A stretch of DNA of 64,000 nt. Origin: Runella defluvii (lineage in GTDB: Bacteria > Bacteroidota > Bacteroidia > Cytophagales > Spirosomataceae). This document shows positions 51,837 through 61,210 of the stretch, in pieces. The stretch is from assembly GCF_014195535.1 (NCBI RefSeq), contig NZ_JACIBY010000013.1:144705-208704 (forward strand), read 5' to 3'. The notes under the pieces are model-generated. The model had not been told where the DNA came from. It worked only from the letters and a program-made list of their open reading frames with translations, and did no database searches. Numbering within the stretch: the stretch's first letter is position 1; every line of letters starts with the position of its first letter. The translations under genes and the position numbers were made by a program.

Positions 51837-53810
51837 TTATTTGGCGGCATTTTCACCAAAAACCCATTGGCTAAACCACGATAAATTTTCTTCCATCACC
51901 TGCCGCATTTGTTTGGGTTTGGTGATTCCGTGGCCAAAGCCTTTGTAAACGACCATTTTAACGGGAACGTTGAAATCTTCCAGCGCCAAACGAAGCTCAT
52001 ACGCATTAGCAATCGGAACGCGCCTGTCTAGCTCGCCGTGTTGGATGAGCGTCGGCGTTTTAGCGGTTTTGATGTACGAAATGGGCGAGGTTTTGCGGTA
52101 AATATCGGGGTCGCTCCAAGGCGTTCCTTTGAGGTATTGGCGGGTAAAAGGAGTGATGTCGGTGTTTTGGTAATACGTGGCCCAGTTAGAAATTCCTGCT
52201 CCTACCGACGTGGCTTTAAATCGGTCGCTGAACGTAGTGATAAAGGCCGAAATATACCCCCCTTGGCTCCAGCCCATGGCGCCTACTTTGTCTTTGTCCA
52301 CTATACCTTTCCCAATCAAAAAATCAACGCCCGAGATGACATCATCGTAGTCACCGACGCCCAAATTGCGGACGTTGAGCGCCCGAAATGCCTTGCCGTA
52401 GCCCGCTGAGCCACGGTAGTTGGGACGGAGAATAAGTGCCCCTTTGGCCGCAAACAACTCGATGGGGTAGTAGCGGTCGGCAGCAATGCTTGGGAGGTCG
52501 ATGCCCGTAGGCCCACCGTGAATTACCACCAACAACGGGTATTTTTTGGTAGGGTCAAAGTTGGCAGGCTTTATCAACACGCCTTCGATGGTGGTTCCGT
52601 CTTTTGATTTCCAACTGACTACCTCGCGAGTGGCTGTTTTGAACGGCTTCAATTGTTCACCTAGTTGGGTAAGCGTTTTGGGGGCAAAGGCGTTGGTGGA
52701 TGAAACCACGATTTCTGCGAGGCGATTGGGCGAAGTCAAAACGCAGGCAAGTTGTTGGAAGTCGTTGGAAAACGAAAATTGAGTGGCCAACGCATCCGAG
52801 GGTTGGGTGATTTTGGTGAATTTCTTGGTGCTGGGGTTGAGCAAAAACAAATGAGCGGTTGTTTTTTGGAGCCCACTAAACCAAATTCCATTCGCAGACC
52901 ATTTTAAAAGGCTGGCGTTTTCGTCAAAACTTTGGCTAATCACCACGGGTGTGCCTCCTTTTTCGGGAACGACGGCAATGTAGCGGTTGGCGTAGAAAAA
53001 GAACTCGTCTTCGTTGGTGGTGCTAAACGCGATTTGGCTGCCGTCGGGCGACCAAACGGGGTTAGAATCGGGGCCTTTGAGGGAAACAATTTTAGTCAAC
53101 GAGCTATCCGCCAACGTCAACACGTAAATATCTGAAGTGTGCGAATTGATTAAATCGGGATTTTTGGCGGCATCAAAGGCGATTTTTTTGCCATCGGGAG
53201 ACAATGAAAAACCACCCACTGAAAAGTCAGTGCCTTTGGTCAACGCTTTGGGCGTAGGAAGTTTACTGAGGGTATCGGCAAACGGAAGCGTGAATAAATG
53301 CGTCATTTTGTAGTCTTCGTGGACTACCTCGTAATCGCTGTACTTTTCGACGCGTTCTTTGAAGGCTTTGGTATCGGGAGCCGAGGCTAAAAAAACGATG
53401 CTTTTGCCATCAGGAGCGAAATCAAAGGACGATACGCCTGTTTCAAACTTCGTCAATGCTTTGGCTTCACCACCTTGCGGTCGAATCCAATAAATTTGAC
53501 TTTTATCGTCGCGGGTAGAAAGAAAAGCCAGCACCTTTCCGTCGGGCGACCACACGGGGCTGCTGTTGGATTTTTTGGAGTTGGTCAACTGAAATTTTTC
53601 ACCTGAGGCAACGTTGGCGAGCCAAATTTCGGTTTCGTAGGCGTTTTCGTCCCAATTGGTTTCCGTCAAAACGTAGGCGACCCATTTGCCGTCGGGAGAA
53701 AGTTGCGGACTTCCGACGCTTTTCATCGAAAGAGATTGGGTAATGGTGGGTGCTTGGGCAAAGGCTCCGACCCAAAAAAGTACAAATAATGGTTGAAGAA
53801 GTGTTTTCAT
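51837..53810 (-). CDS. S9-family peptidase (DPP-IV/acylaminoacyl-peptidase type), exported
   Basis: The 657-residue protein has a signal peptide (to about 19), an N-terminal seven-bladed propeller (SPDGKWVAYVLTE, SPDGKVLAFLS and further repeats) and a C-terminal alpha/beta hydrolase. The catalytic Ser is in GWSQGGYIS, Asp in HGELDRRVP and His in GFGHGITKP; the oxyanion region is VIHGGPTG. It cleaves oligopeptides, and probably acts with the M20 peptidase next to it. Confidence 0.94.
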   Translation of the reverse strand: MKTLLQPLFVLFWVGAFAQAPTITQSLSMKSVGSPQLSPDGKWVAYVLTETNWDENAYETEIWLANVASGEKFQLTNSKKSNSSPVWSPDGKVLAFLSTRDDKSQIYWIRPQGGEAKALTKFETGVSSFDFAPDGKSIVFLASAPDTKAFKERVEKYSDYEVVHEDYKMTHLFTLPFADTLSKLPTPKALTKGTDFSVGGFSLSPDGKKIAFDAAKNPDLINSHTSDIYVLTLADSSLTKIVSLKGPDSNPVWSPDGSQIAFSTTNEDEFFFYANRYIAVVPEKGGTPVVISQSFDENASLLKWSANGIWFSGLQKTTAHLFLLNPSTKKFTKITQPSDALATQFSFSNDFQQLACVLTSPNRLAEIVVSSTNAFAPKTLTQLGEQLKPFKTATREVVSWKSKDGTTIEGVLIKPANFDPTKKYPLLVVIHGGPTGIDLPSIAADRYYPIELFAAKGALILRPNYRGSAGYGKAFRALNVRNLGVGDYDDVISGVDFLIGKGIVDKDKVGAMGWSQGGYISAFITTFSDRFKATSVGAGISNWATYYQNTDITPFTRQYLKGTPWSDPDIYRKTSPISYIKTAKTPTLIQHGELDRRVPIANAYELRLALEDFNVPVKMVVYKGFGHGITKPKQMRQVMEENLSWFSQWVFGENAAK

Positions 53811-53914
53811 TGAAGTAAATGAAGGATTGCCCTTAAAGTTAGAAAATTTACTTTCAGGAACAATACACTGCGGAGTACTTGGCTCAAAACACTTTTCTCA
53901 AACTGCGATTTGTG

Positions 53915-55144
53915 CTATTTTCCTAAGCCGTTTATGATTTGTCGCATGGCTTCGGAAGGAATGACAAAGTTGAAGTTACCCCAAATAAGCTCGTCGTATT
54001 TGGGAACGGTTTGTTGGGTGAAGCTTTCGGTGTCTATCAAAATATCCGTTTCAGGAATTCGCATACCGTTGCTTTTTTGGATGTCGGTCGCCACAAATTG
54101 TAACTTAATGGTACCTAATGTTTGGGTATTTTTTTGTTCAAATTGGGTGTCCAACAGCATTCGATAATCTTGCAAGTACCATTTCCCACCAAAAGGTTTG
54201 TAGCTAATGCAGGTGTAGAGGCGCTTGGCGTCGCGTTTGGTTTTGCCAAACATCTTGTCGGATGCACTGGTTTTCAAAACGTCTTTGACGCCTTCGGGGG
54301 TAAAGTCATATTCGATGCGAACGATGGCCGTATCCGAAGAATTGATGTACATAATTCCGTTGCGGGCCGCTTTGATACTCGCGCTCACGGGGCGGAACAA
54401 AATCCGATACACTTGCTTGTCGAGGTAGGTGGTAATGGTATCGTCGAGCTCATAGGCGTAATCGTACAAATTTTTGCCGTCGAGGTATTCGGGGATAGAA
54501 ATGTCAATGGAGTTGGTCACAATACTGGCACCGTTCGGGAAAGCGTATCCTTCCATTACTTTCGAGCGATTTTGACTGGCAAAGTTGCGCCCACGAAGGG
54601 CTTTTACCTTCTGAGGAACCAAAATTTTGGGGCGAGGGTCTTTTTCGGCTTGCAATACCGCTTCGCGAATGTCCACGTATTCGCCATTTTGCTGGAGCGA
54701 TTCGCGGTAAAAACCTGTTAACAAGTAAGGATTAGGCGAGCTGTTTTTCTTGATTTTACGCAACGCTTCCGACACCCAATTTCGGGCTTCAAACGACTTG
54801 ATGTATGAACTATCCACTACCCGTAGTTGAGCAGGTTGAAGCTCAATGACTACGTCTTTTTGGTTGGGTTGAAACGCCGACGCTTTTTGTTGGAAAGGCT
54901 GGTAGCCAAACACCGAGACCACCAAAGCCGAGTCCGACGCAATACGTGGGAAGCGGTAGAAAAACTGCCCGTCTTCGTTGGTGAGTGTTCCTGTGCCTTT
55001 ACTCATCATCCCAATGTACGCATGAGGGATAGGTTTTTGGGATATTTTATCAATGATTTTACCCGAAAGCAATAAGTAACCTCCCTGGGCATAAAGCGCA
55101 GATGACACTAGAAAAAAGCACAACGTTGAAAGCAGACCTCGCAT
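53915..55144 (-). CDS. Exported protein with carboxypeptidase-regulatory-like domain
   Basis: The 409-residue protein has a signal peptide (to about 20) and an N-terminal CarboxypepD_reg-like domain (LSGKIIDKISQKPIPHAYIGMMSKGTGTLTNEDGQF, about 26-110). The second part contains AYELDDTITTYLDKQVYRILFRP and FTPEGVKDVLKTS, typical of large unnamed Bacteroidota outer-membrane-associated proteins. No TonB box or barrel follows, so it is not a full receptor. Function unknown. Confidence 0.82.
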   Translation of the reverse strand: MRGLLSTLCFFLVSSALYAQGGYLLLSGKIIDKISQKPIPHAYIGMMSKGTGTLTNEDGQFFYRFPRIASDSALVVSVFGYQPFQQKASAFQPNQKDVVIELQPAQLRVVDSSYIKSFEARNWVSEALRKIKKNSSPNPYLLTGFYRESLQQNGEYVDIREAVLQAEKDPRPKILVPQKVKALRGRNFASQNRSKVMEGYAFPNGASIVTNSIDISIPEYLDGKNLYDYAYELDDTITTYLDKQVYRILFRPVSASIKAARNGIMYINSSDTAIVRIEYDFTPEGVKDVLKTSASDKMFGKTKRDAKRLYTCISYKPFGGKWYLQDYRMLLDTQFEQKNTQTLGTIKLQFVATDIQKSNGMRIPETDILIDTESFTQQTVPKYDELIWGNFNFVIPSEAMRQIINGLGK

Positions 55145-55183
55145 AAGTAGCGTTTTTTATTCGATATAAATTGCCAACAAGAA

Positions 55184-55771
55184 TCAGGCCAAATCGCCCA
55201 AATGGTAGCATCTTCGGCAACGCGCCTCGTAAGAGTCGGTTTCGCCCAGTAAAATTTTATCTTGAGACGTTACCTTTCGGTAGGAGTATTGGGCCACCGA
55301 GCCACAGGTAACACAAATAGCGTGGACCTTTGTAACATATTCTGCCACAGCCATTAAGAGCGGCATAGGCCCAAAAGGCTTGCCCGAAAAGTCCATGTCA
55401 AGGCCCGCGACGATGACGCGCTTTCCGCTGCTGGCAAGTTTATTACAAACTTCGACTAGATTTTGGTCTAAAAATTGCGCTTCATCAATGCCGACCACGT
55501 CGCAATCACCTGCGAAAAGTACTATTTCTTCGGAGGTATTGACGGGAGTAGAGCGAATCGAATTTTCGTTGTGCGAGACAATGTCCTCGTCATGATAGCG
55601 TTTATCAATGGCGGGTTTAAAAATTTCAACTTTTTGGCGCGCAATTTTAGCACGATTGAGGCGGCGAATGAGCTCTTCGGTTTTGCCAGAGAACATCGAA
55701 CCACAGACGACTTCTATCCAGCCAAGGCTTGTTTGTTTAGGTTGGGAATGATGATTGGGTTCAATAAACAT
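55184..55771 (-). CDS. tdk: Thymidine kinase
   Basis: Salvages thymidine to dTMP. The 195-residue TK1-type enzyme has the P-loop [17 protein letters not shown], the catalytic region DEAQFL, and a zinc-binding lasso (CVTCGSVA and CRRCYHLG). The ATG at 55771 gives normal length; an upstream reading from 55972 overlaps the divergent gene and adds non-homologous sequence. Confidence 0.96.
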   Translation of the reverse strand: MFIEPNHHSQPKQTSLGWIEVVCGSMFSGKTEELIRRLNRAKIARQKVEIFKPAIDKRYHDEDIVSHNENSIRSTPVNTSEEIVLFAGDCDVVGIDEAQFLDQNLVEVCNKLASSGKRVIVAGLDMDFSGKPFGPMPLLMAVAEYVTKVHAICVTCGSVAQYSYRKVTSQDKILLGETDSYEARCRRCYHLGDLA

Positions 55772-55864
55772 ACGGTAGGGTTGATGTTCTAGTGACTTAT
55801 GAACTAAAATAATTCGGATAACTGATTTTCGCCGATTACCTTTACAAAACAAACAAATTTTAGG

Positions 55865-57055
55865 ATGCTCCACAAGTTTAATCTCAGCGCACTCAATGAC
55901 TATAGTCAGCGGTTTGCGCGGAAAGTATGCGATGATTTCTTTGCTCAGAACACCACGGCGTCGGGTCAGCAAATTCTGAATTTGACAGCGATTCCACAGA
56001 TAAATCTGTTTGTTATCAGTAGTTTATACGAAAAATGGCGAGCCGATGCGGAGACCTTCCGTAGTCCTTATTTCGACTTTGAGCAGGGCGAGGTAAAAGA
56101 AGCGTTGAAGCAATTTATGAATGTTGTCTCGCGCAACATTTCGGTAAAGCGAGAAGCACTAGAACCTATTTTATTGGAGGCAACCAAAAATACGTTGGTA
56201 TTATTGATTGATCCCAACTCGTATTTTAATGAGCTTTTTCGCGACCAAGCTAATTTTTCGGTGACGGCCGATTTGGTGCAGCAGCTTTGCAAGTACGTTC
56301 GGTTTAATAAATTTATTCCGCAAGAGCTGGCCAAAGGAATGAAAGACCGCAGCTTCGTTTATGTGAATCAGGCGATTGAATGGTCGGAGCAAGCCTTGCA
56401 AAAACACGCTGACGAACTGGATAATATTGAACAGTGGGTAGGGCATTTTTCGGCAAAAGTACCCTTAGATATCACCCATCTTGTCAAAAAAACAACGCGC
56501 GTTGAACCGCCAAAGGTAGTTGATGAACCTAATCGCTCCTTCTTTGATACCCTTGTTCCTGAACCTGAGCCAGAAGAAGAACCCGAGCCTGAATATACGC
56601 CCGTGGCTATTCCTGCGCCCGAGCCAATACCAGCAAAACCAACAGAACCTGTGCAGAAACAAGAGCCTGTGAGCTATACGCCGCCTGCTCCTGCAAACCC
56701 TACGCCCGCCACCCTCAATCAGGTGGTTGGTGGAAGTGAAAATGGGGTAAAAGAGTCACTCAATGACCGTTTGCGGGTAGAGCAATCGAGTATTTCGGAT
56801 GTGTATCAGAAGCAAGCGATTACCAGCATTTCGCAGAGTATTCCGTTGAACCAGAAGTTTATGTTCATCCACCATTTGTTTAATGGAAGCAACAGTGCCT
56901 ACGAAACGGCCATTTCGGAATTGGAACAAGCCCCTGATTACGATGCAGCCCGTTCGTTGATTACGTATAAATTTGCGTCGCAGTACCTTTGGGACATGAC
57001 GGGGGATGTCGTTGGCGATTTGCTTGAAATCGTGAAACGCCGTTTTCGACAATAA
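55865..57055 (+). CDS. Unknown two-domain protein with a Pro/Glu linker
   Basis: I do not recognise a family. The 396-residue protein has a helical N-terminal domain (about 1-215), a low-complexity linker rich in Glu-Pro and Ala-Pro (about 235-285; for example [12 protein letters not shown]) and a helical C-terminal domain (about 295-396, with [34 protein letters not shown]). It has no signal peptide or membrane helix. The C-terminal motif resembles segments of small Bacteroidota proteins of unknown role. The ABC ATPase gene follows after 64 bases. Confidence 0.72.
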   Translation: MLHKFNLSALNDYSQRFARKVCDDFFAQNTTASGQQILNLTAIPQINLFVISSLYEKWRADAETFRSPYFDFEQGEVKEALKQFMNVVSRNISVKREALEPILLEATKNTLVLLIDPNSYFNELFRDQANFSVTADLVQQLCKYVRFNKFIPQELAKGMKDRSFVYVNQAIEWSEQALQKHADELDNIEQWVGHFSAKVPLDITHLVKKTTRVEPPKVVDEPNRSFFDTLVPEPEPEEEPEPEYTPVAIPAPEPIPAKPTEPVQKQEPVSYTPPAPANPTPATLNQVVGGSENGVKESLNDRLRVEQSSISDVYQKQAITSISQSIPLNQKFMFIHHLFNGSNSAYETAISELEQAPDYDAARSLITYKFASQYLWDMTGDVVGDLLEIVKRRFRQ

Positions 57056-57119
57056 AAATGATACGAAAGATTTGATTCGGGAGAATAACCCTCCCGAATT
57101 TCCTAACTCATAAAAATCA

Positions 57120-57746
57120 ATGATTTCTTGCCAGAACCTTACGTTTTCGTACAGTCCACAAAAACGTTTTACGTTTCCAGACATAACTTGCGCCGACCGT
57201 GAAGCCCTGTTGATTTTGGGGCAGTCGGGGCGAGGAAAAACTACTTTGCTTCACTTAATGGCACTTTTGTTGCGTCCCGAAGGGGGGAGCGTCATGATTG
57301 GCGACAAAGACATTACTCCCTTGTCGGTCGCAGAAGCGGCAGCGGTTCGGGCGAGCCAAATCGGGATTGTCTATCAAAAACCTCACTTTGTGAGTTCATT
57401 GAGCGTGTTGGAAAATGTGCTTTTGCCCAATTATTTAGCCCAAAAATTTCAAGATAAAAACCGTGCTCGCGCGCTGGCCGAAGAGTTGGGCTTTGCCGAA
57501 CATTTATCCAAAAAAACGCATCAATTGAGCCAAGGGGAGCAGCAACGCGTGAGCATTGCCCGTGCTTTGATGAACAATCCTGCGGTGATTTTGGCCGATG
57601 AGCCTACTTCGAGCTTGGACGATGACAACTGTGACAAAGTAATTACGCTTCTCAAAAATCAATCGGAGCAAATTGGGGCAAGCCTCGTCGTTGTAACCCA
57701 CGACCAGCGCCTCAAAGACGTAGTAGCGAATCAAGTGAAGTTGTAG
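57120..57746 (+). CDS. ABC transporter ATP-binding protein (LolD/MacB-like), solitary
   Basis: The 208-residue ATPase has Walker [10 protein letters not shown], signature [15 protein letters not shown], Walker [14 protein letters not shown] and an H-loop (VVTHDQ). The N terminus is shortened compared with LolD-type ATPases. No permease gene is adjacent; the only FtsX-type permease in the window is 39 kb away at 17472. It may pair with a distant permease. Confidence 0.9.
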   Translation: MISCQNLTFSYSPQKRFTFPDITCADREALLILGQSGRGKTTLLHLMALLLRPEGGSVMIGDKDITPLSVAEAAAVRASQIGIVYQKPHFVSSLSVLENVLLPNYLAQKFQDKNRARALAEELGFAEHLSKKTHQLSQGEQQRVSIARALMNNPAVILADEPTSSLDDDNCDKVITLLKNQSEQIGASLVVVTHDQRLKDVVANQVKL

Positions 57747-57772
57747 TGCATCGTGCGCTCAAATGCGGAAAC

Positions 57773-57790
57773 GCGGTTGCTCACAACCAC
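57773..57790. repeat. Tetraloop hairpin GGTTG-CTCA-CAACC
   Basis: A short stem with the same CTCA loop as the other palindromes, between the ABC ATPase and PorP/SprF-like stop codons. The wider arms pair imperfectly. Confidence 0.55.
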
Positions 57791-57802
57791 TTTCAGTGCT
57801 TC

Positions 57803-58840
57803 CTAGAATTTTGGACAAGACAATTGCTTGTCTTTCTTCACCCGACGTTTGCGGGGCGAAGGCTCGTAGTCGAAGGTGTAAGCGAGCGAAATCTCGTGCG
57901 AACCGCCGCTAGGTAGCCCCAACGACGACACCGTGATGTCGTAGCTATACCCAAACGAAAAACGGTCGTGGCGGTAACCTACCAAGGCAATGAGCGACTC
58001 GCGGTTAGAAATGTTGGCGACGTACTTTTTGATGGGCAAGCCACGGTACCAAAGCCCAAGGACAATGGGTGAGTAGGTGACATATACCCCCAAATCGAGC
58101 TGGTCGTATTTTCCTTGAAACTTATAATTGATAGCGGGCGAAATGCTCATTTCGCGGTCTAATTCATCGCCTAAGCCCGTGTATCCCCCAAACGGAATGC
58201 GCAAACCCGCGTGCAAACTTCCTTTGAGGGGAAGGCGCGTCCCATCCGCTACTTGAAAAAAGCCTTGTTCGGGGCGGTTGATGTGGTGCGCTGCCACGCC
58301 TATCCAATATTTGTTGGAGTAAAGTAAAAGTCCCGTTGAAAAACTTAAATAATGTATTGAAGGCGAGCCGTTAAGTGCAATCGGGTCGGCGGTAGCATTG
58401 CCTGTAAAACCACGGTTGGTGTATTGGTCGCCAAACGTCAAATCCGATAAATTGGCGCGGCGATTTCCGTACGTACCTTGTAAGCCCATGCGCAAGGCAG
58501 TGCTTTCGTTGAAACGTAACTGATACGAATATTGTCCCGAAACTTCAGAGCTGCGAAGGCTTCCCGTTCCTTGCGAATCATTGACAAACATCAACCCAAC
58601 CCCGCTGTTGACATTGGAAAAATAATGATCAACGGCGAAAGAAGTAGTAACGTAGTTGGCCGACAACCCAGGCCATTGATTACGGTAGTTCATCATGACA
58701 CGAGGCGCCAAGTCTCCCCCCGCAAAAGCAGGGTTAAGGTACAAGGGGTTCGCATAAAATTGCGAAAACTGCGGGTCTTGGGCGTAACCTACTCGCAAAC
58801 AGAGTCCCAATAAGAAGGTGAAAGCTAATCGTCTCATCAT
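57803..58840 (-). CDS. PorP/SprF-like outer-membrane protein of type IX secretion/gliding
   Basis: The 345-residue protein has a signal peptide (to about 20) and the family opening QDPQFSQFYANPLYLNPAFAG. It then carries many alternating strands of a beta-barrel ending in HEISLAYTFDY. Members attach or assist particular T9SS cargo proteins. Two neighbouring ATGs (58840 and 58837) are possible starts; an upstream one would lengthen the leader. No PKD/CTD partner is next to it. Confidence 0.88.
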   Translation of the reverse strand: MMRRLAFTFLLGLCLRVGYAQDPQFSQFYANPLYLNPAFAGGDLAPRVMMNYRNQWPGLSANYVTTSFAVDHYFSNVNSGVGLMFVNDSQGTGSLRSSEVSGQYSYQLRFNESTALRMGLQGTYGNRRANLSDLTFGDQYTNRGFTGNATADPIALNGSPSIHYLSFSTGLLLYSNKYWIGVAAHHINRPEQGFFQVADGTRLPLKGSLHAGLRIPFGGYTGLGDELDREMSISPAINYKFQGKYDQLDLGVYVTYSPIVLGLWYRGLPIKKYVANISNRESLIALVGYRHDRFSFGYSYDITVSSLGLPSGGSHEISLAYTFDYEPSPRKRRVKKDKQLSCPKF

Positions 58841-59073
58841 AATACCAAACGCTACCGCAAACATTTTGCCAAAATAATCACTAAATCTCCGAGAAAGTAA
58901 CGGTTTTTTCTAGTAAATGTTATTCAAGGGTTCAAATCAACACATTTTTATTTGATTTTAAAGCAAAACCGCCCAAATGCAAAGAAGATATGTGTATTGC
59001 CTATTGTCTTTGTGAGTAACTGACCCCCAAAAGCTGACTTTAAAAGAAAGCATTAACTTCATTTTTGTTACGT

Positions 59074-61176
59074 ATGAAACGTCTCCTTCCCGTTGCGCTT
59101 ATCGCCCTCGTGGCTGCTCAGTTTCCTTGGGGAAATAAAATCCAAACTTCTTCGGAAGAATGGCCAGAATACCTCGGCGGCCCTGAGCGGAATCACTATT
59201 CTACCCTTACGCAGATTACGCCCGAAAACGTGCAAAATTTGAAAGTCGCGTGGACGTATGCTACACCTGATTCGGGACAAATGCAGGTAAATCCGATTGT
59301 GGTCAACGGTGTTTTGTACGGCGTAACGGCCTCCGTGCAGGCGTTTGCCTTGGATGCGGCTACGGGAAAAGAATTGTGGCGGTTTGGCGATCCGCTCAAA
59401 AACTGGGCGAGCACCAGCCGTGGCGTGGCGTATTGGCGGGAAGGAAACGACGAGCGAATTTTGCACACGATGGGGCCGTATTTGTACGCCATCGACGCAA
59501 AAACGGGTAAAACGATTCCTTCTTTTGGCGAAAATGGTCGGGTGGATTTGCACACAGGATTACCCGAATCGGCCAAAGATAAATTTATGGTGTCGAACAC
59601 CCCTGGGACCATTTTTGAAGACCTGATTGTGATGCCTGTTCGGTTGTCGGAAGGGGCGGATGCTGCTCCAGGCGATATTCGGGCGTTTAATGTCAAAACG
59701 GGGAAATTGGCGTGGACTTTCCACACCATTCCGTATCCTGGAGAGTTTGGGTACGAAACCTTTCCCAAAAATGCCTATAAAAATACGGATGTAGGAGCGG
59801 CCAACAACTGGTCGGGGATGTCGGTGGATCGCAAGCGAGGCATTTTGTTCGTGCCGACGGGCTCGGCTGCCTACGATTTTTATGCGGGAAATCGCAAAGG
59901 GCAAAACTTGTTTTCTAACTGCTTACTTGCCTTGGATGCGCGTACAGGCAAGCGATTGTGGCATTTTCAAACCATGCACCACGACGTGTGGGACCGTGAT
60001 TTACCCGCTCCACCCAATTTGGTGACGGTTAAACAAAATGGCAAGAACATCGACGCCGTAGCCCAAGTGACGAAGCAAGGCTATGTGTTTGTATTTGACC
60101 GCGTAACGGGAAAGCCGCTGTTTCCTATCAAAGAAGTACCTGCGCACAAATCCAATTTGGTGGGCGAACAAACGTGGCCAACCCAACCCGTCCCGACCAA
60201 GCCTGCACCATTTGCGCGTCAGTCGCCTACGGTGACGGAAAAGGAAATCAGCCCCTATGCCGAAAACCGCGAAGAGCTAATTGCGAACGTGAAAAAATAC
60301 AAGAATGCGCTCTTCGCCGCGCCTTCAAAAGAAGGAACAGTGATTTTTCCTGGCTTTGACGGTGGGGCCGAATGGGGTGGGGCCGCCGTGGATCCTGAGG
60401 GTATCATGTATGTCAACAGCAACGAAATGGCGTGGATTTTGACCATGAAAGACACCCCTAAGCAAGACGCGCTGGCGCATTTGCCACTGGGCGAACGTAC
60501 TTATGCCACGCTTTGTACCTCTTGCCACGGGCCAGAACGGAAGGGAAATGCCAAAAGTGGGTATCCGTCGTTGGTGGATATTTCAACCAAACGCGACAAA
60601 GCCTTCGTGTCCAACCTCATTACGTCGGGCAAAGGCATGATGCCAGGTTTTACGACCCTCAGCGCGGCCGACAAGCAGGCGTTGGTGGCATTTTTGTTTG
60701 GTGAAGAGAAAAAAGAAGCCAGCGGCGGCGGTAATTCAAAAATGCCTTACTTACCTTACACAAGCACGGGTTACAATAAGTTTTTGGACAGCAAAGGGCT
60801 CCCAGCCATTACGCCGCCTTGGGGAACACTCAACGCCATTGACCTCAATACGGGGGAATACCGTTGGAAAATTCCTTTTGGATATGAGCCTGCATTGCTC
60901 GAAAAAGGAATAAAAAATACGGGGGTAGAAAACTACGGTGGCCCCGTGATTACGGCCAGTGGACTGCTGTTTATTGCCGCCACGAAAGATGGAATGTTTA
61001 GGGCATTTGACAAAAAAACAGGTAAATTGCTTTGGGAAACCAAACTCCCCGCGGCCGCCTTTGCAACGCCTGCTACCTATCAGGTCAATGGCAAACAGTA
61101 CATTGTGATGGCCTGCGGAGGAACGAAACTTGGAACAAAAAAAGGTAATCAATACGTTGCTTTTACGTTACCATGA
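59074..61176 (+). CDS. PQQ-dependent quinoprotein dehydrogenase with cytochrome c insert
   Basis: The 700-residue protein has a signal sequence and the eight-bladed PQQ propeller with typical blades (YGVTASVQAFALDAATGKELWRF, NCLLALDARTGKRLWHFQ, FVFDRVTGKPLFPI). A haem c motif CTSCHG (near residue 481) lies in an inserted cytochrome domain before the last blades. It oxidises a sugar or alcohol in the periplasm and passes electrons through its own haem. The substrate is not deducible. It stands alone and shares its theme with the cytochrome gene at the left edge. Confidence 0.92.
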   Translation: MKRLLPVALIALVAAQFPWGNKIQTSSEEWPEYLGGPERNHYSTLTQITPENVQNLKVAWTYATPDSGQMQVNPIVVNGVLYGVTASVQAFALDAATGKELWRFGDPLKNWASTSRGVAYWREGNDERILHTMGPYLYAIDAKTGKTIPSFGENGRVDLHTGLPESAKDKFMVSNTPGTIFEDLIVMPVRLSEGADAAPGDIRAFNVKTGKLAWTFHTIPYPGEFGYETFPKNAYKNTDVGAANNWSGMSVDRKRGILFVPTGSAAYDFYAGNRKGQNLFSNCLLALDARTGKRLWHFQTMHHDVWDRDLPAPPNLVTVKQNGKNIDAVAQVTKQGYVFVFDRVTGKPLFPIKEVPAHKSNLVGEQTWPTQPVPTKPAPFARQSPTVTEKEISPYAENREELIANVKKYKNALFAAPSKEGTVIFPGFDGGAEWGGAAVDPEGIMYVNSNEMAWILTMKDTPKQDALAHLPLGERTYATLCTSCHGPERKGNAKSGYPSLVDISTKRDKAFVSNLITSGKGMMPGFTTLSAADKQALVAFLFGEEKKEASGGGNSKMPYLPYTSTGYNKFLDSKGLPAITPPWGTLNAIDLNTGEYRWKIPFGYEPALLEKGIKNTGVENYGGPVITASGLLFIAATKDGMFRAFDKKTGKLLWETKLPAAAFATPATYQVNGKQYIVMACGGTKLGTKKGNQYVAFTLP

Positions 61177-61210
61177 TGTATAAGAATGTTTTGGTCACCA
61201 ACAGCCAGCT

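Noticed and set aside
54122..54721. A 199-codon plus-strand frame
   Set aside because: Antisense shadow of the regulatory-like-domain protein gene; no start signal or family features.
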